DNA of 9,097 bases from an uncultured Ruminococcus sp. (GTDB lineage Bacteria > Bacillota > Clostridia > Oscillospirales > CAG-272). The translations under genes were made by a program, and so were the position numbers. The notes under the pieces are model-generated. The model saw only the letters and a list, made by a program, of their open reading frames with translations. It had not been told where the DNA came from and searched no databases. The stretch lies in contig CACZSC010000303.1 of the NCBI GenBank assembly GCA_902783755.1, positions 1-9,097 on the forward strand, read 5' to 3'. Positions 5,876 to 9,097 of this stretch are shown here, piece by piece (position 1 is the first letter of the stretch; every line of letters starts with the position of its first letter).

Positions 5876-6504
5876 CACTTTTTTCTTCTGGTCTGCTGAA
5901 GCGTGTAATGGACGTCTTCGGCCTTTTCCTCGTCGGTGTATTTTCTCCAGGTGTCGATGACCTTTCCGTCATTGTACTTCCTGTCGTTCACGTCTTCCGC
6001 CGTGCCCATTACGGTCACGTTCACCTGACGGTGACGGGCGCGGACCTGGTCCCAGTCCACGAAATAGATATGAGCGAATTCTCCGCCGTCAAGGACTCCG
6101 TCCTTTATGGTCATGACTTCGCTTCTTCCGAAGAAGACGGAGCGGAGATGGCCGTCGGTGTTGAGGCTGGTCCAGTCGCCGGGCTCGTCGACGTATCTTC
6201 CGAACTGGGTGTGGATCGGACCGGGATGCATGTATGCGTTGTCCTCGGAATAGTCCGGGATCAGTTTCTGCATTATCTTGAGAAGGTCGTGCTGCAGATA
6301 CTCAAGATCGTATAAGTCGATGTCGTGGGAGCATTCCTGTATCATCACCGAGCATGTGGTGTGGTGGGAAGCTATGGTGACCGTGCCGTTCCTTATTCCG
6401 GACTCTTTGACGATGTCGATGACTTCTCTGCTGATGTCGTGGAAGGTGGGTCTCCATCCCTTGCTCTGCACTTCCAGTTCCTTCTGATAAACCTTGAATT
6501 CCAT
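5875..6504 (-). CDS. YjbQ/UPF0047 family protein with insertion and C-terminal extension
   Basis: A 209-residue protein whose core matches UPF0047: ASHHTTCSVMIQE (45-57), an Asp-rich turn (HDIDLYD), a conserved His93 (AYMHP), DGHLRSVFFGRSEV (117-130), then DGVLDGGEFAHIYFVDWDQVRAR and VNVTVMG. Typical members such as E. coli YjbQ are about 138 residues. Here a segment near 94-113 appears inserted, and about 42 basic and acidic residues are added after 167. The usual LGTWQ motif reads DGGEFAH. Some YjbQ proteins show weak thiamine phosphate synthase activity, but no thiamine gene is near, so a role in sugar-phosphate metabolism is likelier here (inference). The start has AAGGAG 9 nt upstream; it lies 21 nt after the TIM stop and overlaps the kinase start. 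Confidence 0.8.
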   Translation of the reverse strand: MEFKVYQKELEVQSKGWRPTFHDISREVIDIVKESGIRNGTVTIASHHTTCSVMIQECSHDIDLYDLEYLQHDLLKIMQKLIPDYSEDNAYMHPGPIHTQFGRYVDEPGDWTSLNTDGHLRSVFFGRSEVMTIKDGVLDGGEFAHIYFVDWDQVRARHRQVNVTVMGTAEDVNDRKYNDGKVIDTWRKYTDEEKAEDVHYTLQQTRRKK

Positions 6505-6525
6505 TTTCTTTTTCTCCTTTTTATG

Positions 6526-7239
6526 TTAATGGATTTTTTTGCGTTCGTCGTATGCCCTGCGTACCGCTGAGATCATCTCTTCCGCCAGTTTCAGCGGGTC
6601 TTCCGCTTTGGCGATGGCGCTGGAGCATCCCGAGGCCGAGGATCCGGCCTTTATGATGTTGTAGCAGTCCTCTCCGCGGCTTATGCCTGCGGAAGGGAAG
6701 GGCCTGATGCGGGGATCTATGTCCCTGATGACTTTTATGACTTCATCAACGTAGGCCTTGTCGGCCGGTCTTCCGGTGCCGATGAGTTCCGTGGGTTCCG
6801 CCACGAGTATGTCGGGCCCGAGTGCCGCTACCGCTTTCACTTCGTCTACGCTGTCCGCGCAGACCATGGTGGCAAGCCCCACCTCTTCAGCCCGCCTGAT
6901 CGCCGAGGCAATCTCGTCAAGCGTCAGTTTATGCTCTGCGTGATTGAGCATCACGCCCACGGCTCCCGCTGCCTTCAGGGCTTCCGGCAGGCTCCTGCCC
7001 ATGCCCCTTCCCACAGGGAGACTGTCCATATGCTGGGAATAGACATGCACTCTCCTGGTGTCGACAGACCGGGCCACCCGGTATATCTCCGTATCCGGTA
7101 TATCGAGGATCACGTCGATGCCGTACTTCACGGCCAGCTTCTCGAAGCCTTCGGCGATCCTGACGAGGGTATCGCCGTACATGTAGCATTTCGGACCGAA
7201 CTCGAAGAACGGTTCGCTTATTTTGTATCCCTTCAGCAT
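6526..7239 (-). CDS. Archaeal-type triosephosphate isomerase homologue
   Basis: A 237-residue TIM-barrel enzyme that matches the short archaeal TIM type, not the 250-residue bacterial one. Catalytic residues are present: Lys17 in FGPKCYMYG (the NFKTY position), His100 in MLNHAEHKLT, and Glu148 in VAEPTELIGTG, the archaeal signature. The phosphate-gripping C-terminal loop is PSAGISRGED (about 194-203) with SGCSSAI. The asparagine usually preceding the catalytic lysine is lost (GPK). Archaeal-type TIMs interconvert dihydroxyacetone phosphate and glyceraldehyde 3-phosphate; in a catabolic operon it could instead act on a tetrulose phosphate, as the unrelated bacterial-type EryH does (inference). 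The start at 7239 is chosen from homology and from GGGGAGG 7 nt upstream; it overlaps the SIS stop by 7 nt. An in-frame ATG at 7362 would only add sequence inside the SIS gene. Confidence 0.85.
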   Translation of the reverse strand: MLKGYKISEPFFEFGPKCYMYGDTLVRIAEGFEKLAVKYGIDVILDIPDTEIYRVARSVDTRRVHVYSQHMDSLPVGRGMGRSLPEALKAAGAVGVMLNHAEHKLTLDEIASAIRRAEEVGLATMVCADSVDEVKAVAALGPDILVAEPTELIGTGRPADKAYVDEVIKVIRDIDPRIRPFPSAGISRGEDCYNIIKAGSSASGCSSAIAKAEDPLKLAEEMISAVRRAYDERKKIH

Positions 7240-7841
7240 TTCTCCGCCTCCCCGTTGAGTCTTTCGCCGACGGCTCCTCCCGGATGGATCACCGCGAATT
7301 CCTCGCTGGTGAATCCCGTTTCCTCTATGAGAGCCGTCTGCAGCGTGTGGAATATGACGCACAGGGACGTGGTGGATGTGGTGCCCTGGGAATTGTACCT
7401 GTCGGTCTCCCGGTTCACATACTGCTTCAGCACCACGTCGGATCCCGCCGCAAGAGGGCTTTCAGTGTTCTCCGTCACGGTTATGACCTTTACTTTCTTT
7501 TTCCTGCATATGTCGAGGATAGGCATGAGTTCCTTCGTCTTGCCTCCCCGCGACGCGAAGACCATCACGTCGCCCTCCCGGAGGAATCCCGTGGCGCCGT
7601 GGACGGCTTCGGCCGGGGATATGAACCTGGCCGGCAGCTCTATGCAGCACAGGAGATGGGCCAGATGACGGCATGCGATGCCGCTGTGGCCGCATCCGCA
7701 AGTGCCTATCCGTTCCGCGTTCTTCAGAAGATCCACCGCGGCCGAGAAGGCGTCCTCGTCGAAATGCTTCTCCATCTCGGCGATGCACTCGGACTCTATC
7801 CTGTAGACGGACCTTGCCTGTTCCAATGTTTCTTTTTTCAT
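7233..7841 (-). CDS. SIS-domain phosphosugar isomerase, KpsF/KdsD-like without CBS domains
   Basis: A 202-residue cytoplasmic SIS protein. It follows arabinose-5-phosphate isomerases (KdsD/KpsF/GutQ) through the whole SIS domain: GTCGCGHSG (47-54), SPAEAVHGATGFLREGD (75-91), VNRETDRYNSQGTTSTT (142-158), and EEFAVIHPGGAVGERL (180-195). Probable active-site residues His81, Glu145 and His186 are kept. It differs in two places: the Lys of GxGKSG is His52, and the usual S-x-SGE-T loop is ASRGGKTKEL. The two C-terminal CBS domains of KdsD (about 120 residues) are absent, so control by CBS ligands is not expected. It probably interconverts an aldose phosphate and a ketose phosphate; with the operon's other enzymes, a C4 or C5 substrate is plausible. 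It starts 8 nt after the upstream stop, with a rather distant GAGAGG, and overlaps the TIM gene by 7 nt. Confidence 0.83.
   Translation of the reverse strand: MKKETLEQARSVYRIESECIAEMEKHFDEDAFSAAVDLLKNAERIGTCGCGHSGIACRHLAHLLCCIELPARFISPAEAVHGATGFLREGDVMVFASRGGKTKELMPILDICRKKKVKVITVTENTESPLAAGSDVVLKQYVNRETDRYNSQGTTSTTSLCVIFHTLQTALIEETGFTSEEFAVIHPGGAVGERLNGEAEKC
7247..7253 (-). promoter_or_regulatory. Ribosome binding site that sets the TIM start
   Basis: GGGGAGG on the minus strand lies 7 nt before the ATG at 7239, inside the end of the SIS gene. It decides for this start over the in-frame ATG at 7362, which would lie deep within the SIS coding sequence. Confidence 0.75.
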
Positions 7842-7849
7842 ATAATAAT

Positions 7850-9097
7850 CTATGCCTCTCTGAACAGTTCGTTTATCTGTTCTACGGTCTCTCTCACAAG
7901 TATGTCGCCTCCCTCGTGTCCCGTGACCCCGCTGGAAACGTAGGCGGAGTAGTGGCTTCCTCTTTCCGCCTTTTCAGTCGGCAGGTAGCCGTCGTCCCCG
8001 CAGGCCAGTTCTATGAGGAATGTCTGTTTCGCCCGGCTCCGGGCCCTTATCCTGTTCCCGTAGTTCAGGAACAGCTCGAAGGGATTGGTGGCTATGGCAA
8101 TGTCCCCGAAGCGTATTATATGGATCTCTTCCTCGAATGTGCTGACGCATTTCTGGAATTCGTATCTTGCCGCGGTCCCGGCGTATACGTGCATCTCTGC
8201 GCTGTCGCCGAAGTCCATGGCCCGGCCCCGGTTCTCCTCCATGTACCGCCTTATCCTCTCGACGGCATCCCCGTATTCGGCTTCCGATACTCTCCTCAGC
8301 GGAAGGGGCAGCCGCAGCGTCCTGTGGACGAGTGGACCGTCATTTTTGACAGTACCTTCCCCGAGTTCTTCGAAAACGGATATGAGCTCGTTGGATATCC
8401 TTCTCCCGACGGTCTTGAGGCCGGATACGTCGAACATGGACGGATCCGCCCTGCGCTCCGCAGGATGATCTCTTTTTATGTTGGGGTCGTCTATGGGAGT
8501 CTCGGGCTCCACCCACCTTATGAGGTCCCGCGGGCAGAGATCCCCGGCCGCGGAGCATAGGCCCAGGACGTATATGTTCCTTCTGAAATGCTTTCTCAGG
8601 TTCTCCTTCACCTTGCCCCAGTAGTCGGATGAGATGAAGCTCCGGTGCTCCACCACCTGGGCGGGGCAGGCGACGTTCGCTATGACGCCGCTTAGTTCCC
8701 GGTTTCCGTCATATGTGTATATGATCTCGATGCCCGAGTCGTTTCCGGCTTCCAGCTCGTCGAAATCGTCCCGGTCCGTATCGCCCCACATCCTGGCTGA
8801 GCCGTCCGTATAGCACACCCGCCGGTTCATGCCCACGGCGGCCCTGCCGAAGGCGTTGGCGTAGTATCCCTCTTCCCGGTTTTCCCAGGCTTCGGATGCG
8901 GCCCGCGAGATCTTCCTGACCAGAAACTCAAGGGCGGCGTCGGGATCCAGCATCTCCGCGCTCCGGGCGCTGGGCCTGTATTCCGTGCCTTCCGGCAGCA
9001 TCTGCTTCAGTATGTCAAGTGAGGTGCCGGGATCGGTCCCGGTCTTCGTGTATACATATGATGTGTGGGTGTGTATGGCGTTCGTTATGATCTTGTC
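7850..9097 (-). CDS. Neutral/alkaline ceramidase-like protein (5' end missing)
   Basis: The frame is open to the window edge, so at least 415 residues are visible and the N terminus lies beyond 9097. An ATG at 9001 is internal, because upstream residues NAIHTHTSY already match the zinc-binding HTH motif of the neutral ceramidase family. Further matches are ANVACPAQVVE...SFISSDYWG, then LCSAAGDLCPRD (family GAAGDINP), and near the end NYGNRIRA, ELACGDDGYLPTEKAERGSHY. Bacterial members of this family are often about 430-470 residues, so little is missing. In true ceramidases the ACPAQ position is usually HP or HA, where His binds zinc; here it is Cys-Pro-Ala-Gln, so ceramide hydrolysis is doubtful. 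It is the first visible gene of the sugar operon, which suggests action on a sugar derivative (inference). The fragment shows no membrane segments. Confidence 0.75.
   Translation of the reverse strand, partial: DKIITNAIHTHTSYVYTKTGTDPGTSLDILKQMLPEGTEYRPSARSAEMLDPDAALEFLVRKISRAASEAWENREEGYYANAFGRAAVGMNRRVCYTDGSARMWGDTDRDDFDELEAGNDSGIEIIYTYDGNRELSGVIANVACPAQVVEHRSFISSDYWGKVKENLRKHFRRNIYVLGLCSAAGDLCPRDLIRWVEPETPIDDPNIKRDHPAERRADPSMFDVSGLKTVGRRISNELISVFEELGEGTVKNDGPLVHRTLRLPLPLRRVSEAEYGDAVERIRRYMEENRGRAMDFGDSAEMHVYAGTAARYEFQKCVSTFEEEIHIIRFGDIAIATNPFELFLNYGNRIRARSRAKQTFLIELACGDDGYLPTEKAERGSHYSAYVSSGVTGHEGGDILVRETVEQINELFREA

Noticed and set aside
5096..5899. 267-residue plus-strand open frame across the kinase gene
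   Set aside because: It mirrors the well-conserved FGGY kinase on the other strand and has no recognisable motif of its own.
7240..7362. In-frame extension of the TIM gene (start at 7362)
   Set aside because: It lies inside the SIS coding sequence and is rich in Arg/Gly, typical of an out-of-frame reading; GGGGAGG before 7239 marks the true start.
7673..8560. 295-residue plus-strand open frame over the SIS and ceramidase-like genes
   Set aside because: It spans two real minus-strand genes, has no homology, and its start region is rich in Arg as expected from antisense reading of biased codons.
9001..9001. ATG at 9001 as the start of the ceramidase-like gene
   Set aside because: The frame is open for 32 more codons to the window edge, and those residues carry the family's HTH zinc motif, so the start lies outside.

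Overview
The window looks like chromosomal DNA of a Gram-positive anaerobe, probably a member of Clostridia (Bacillota), possibly near Lachnospiraceae. The signs are strong GGAGG-type ribosome sites, AT-rich intergenic gaps with sigma-A-like promoters, a MutX-type Nudix protein, a lipoprotein version of trigger factor, and a tightly packed sugar operon of a kind seen in gut and rumen Clostridia. All three stop codons are used with the standard code. The lineage is an inference; no rRNA or other firm marker is present. I see no mobile element, CRISPR array, tRNA or rRNA. There is no gene-free stretch over 300 bases; the longest gap is 165 bases.

Positions 1-3053 hold housekeeping-type genes. 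The 3' end of glutaminyl-tRNA synthetase (+) converges on a fructose-6-phosphate aldolase/transaldolase-like gene (-), with a hairpin between them that can terminate both. Upstream of the aldolase, on the same strand, is a MutX-like Nudix hydrolase. This is divergent from a secreted trigger-factor-like prolyl isomerase lipoprotein (+). A perfect 21-bp palindrome overlaps the -10 box of the lipoprotein promoter and is the best regulatory site in the window.

Positions 3129-9097 form one minus-strand operon of six genes in transcription order: a neutral-ceramidase-like protein (5' end outside the window), a KpsF/KdsD-like SIS isomerase, an archaeal-type triosephosphate isomerase homologue, an extended YjbQ/UPF0047 protein, an FGGY sugar kinase, and an L-fucose/arabinose isomerase-like protein. 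Junctions are 8, -7, 21, -1 and -4 nt, so the genes are very likely co-transcribed and partly translationally coupled. A bidirectional terminator at about 3074-3109 ends the operon.

Read as chemistry, the operon supplies an aldose-ketose isomerase for a free sugar (FucI-like), a ketose kinase (FGGY), a triose/tetrose-phosphate isomerase (TIM) and an aldose/ketose phosphate isomerase (SIS), plus two proteins with no obvious role. This set resembles the logic of erythritol catabolism (kinase, TIM-type isomerase, second phosphosugar isomerase, giving erythrose 4-phosphate) but uses different protein families. It may therefore be an undescribed route for a tetrose, pentose or related sugar. The substrate cannot be read from sequence. 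No transporter or regulator is visible; they would lie upstream, beyond position 9097.
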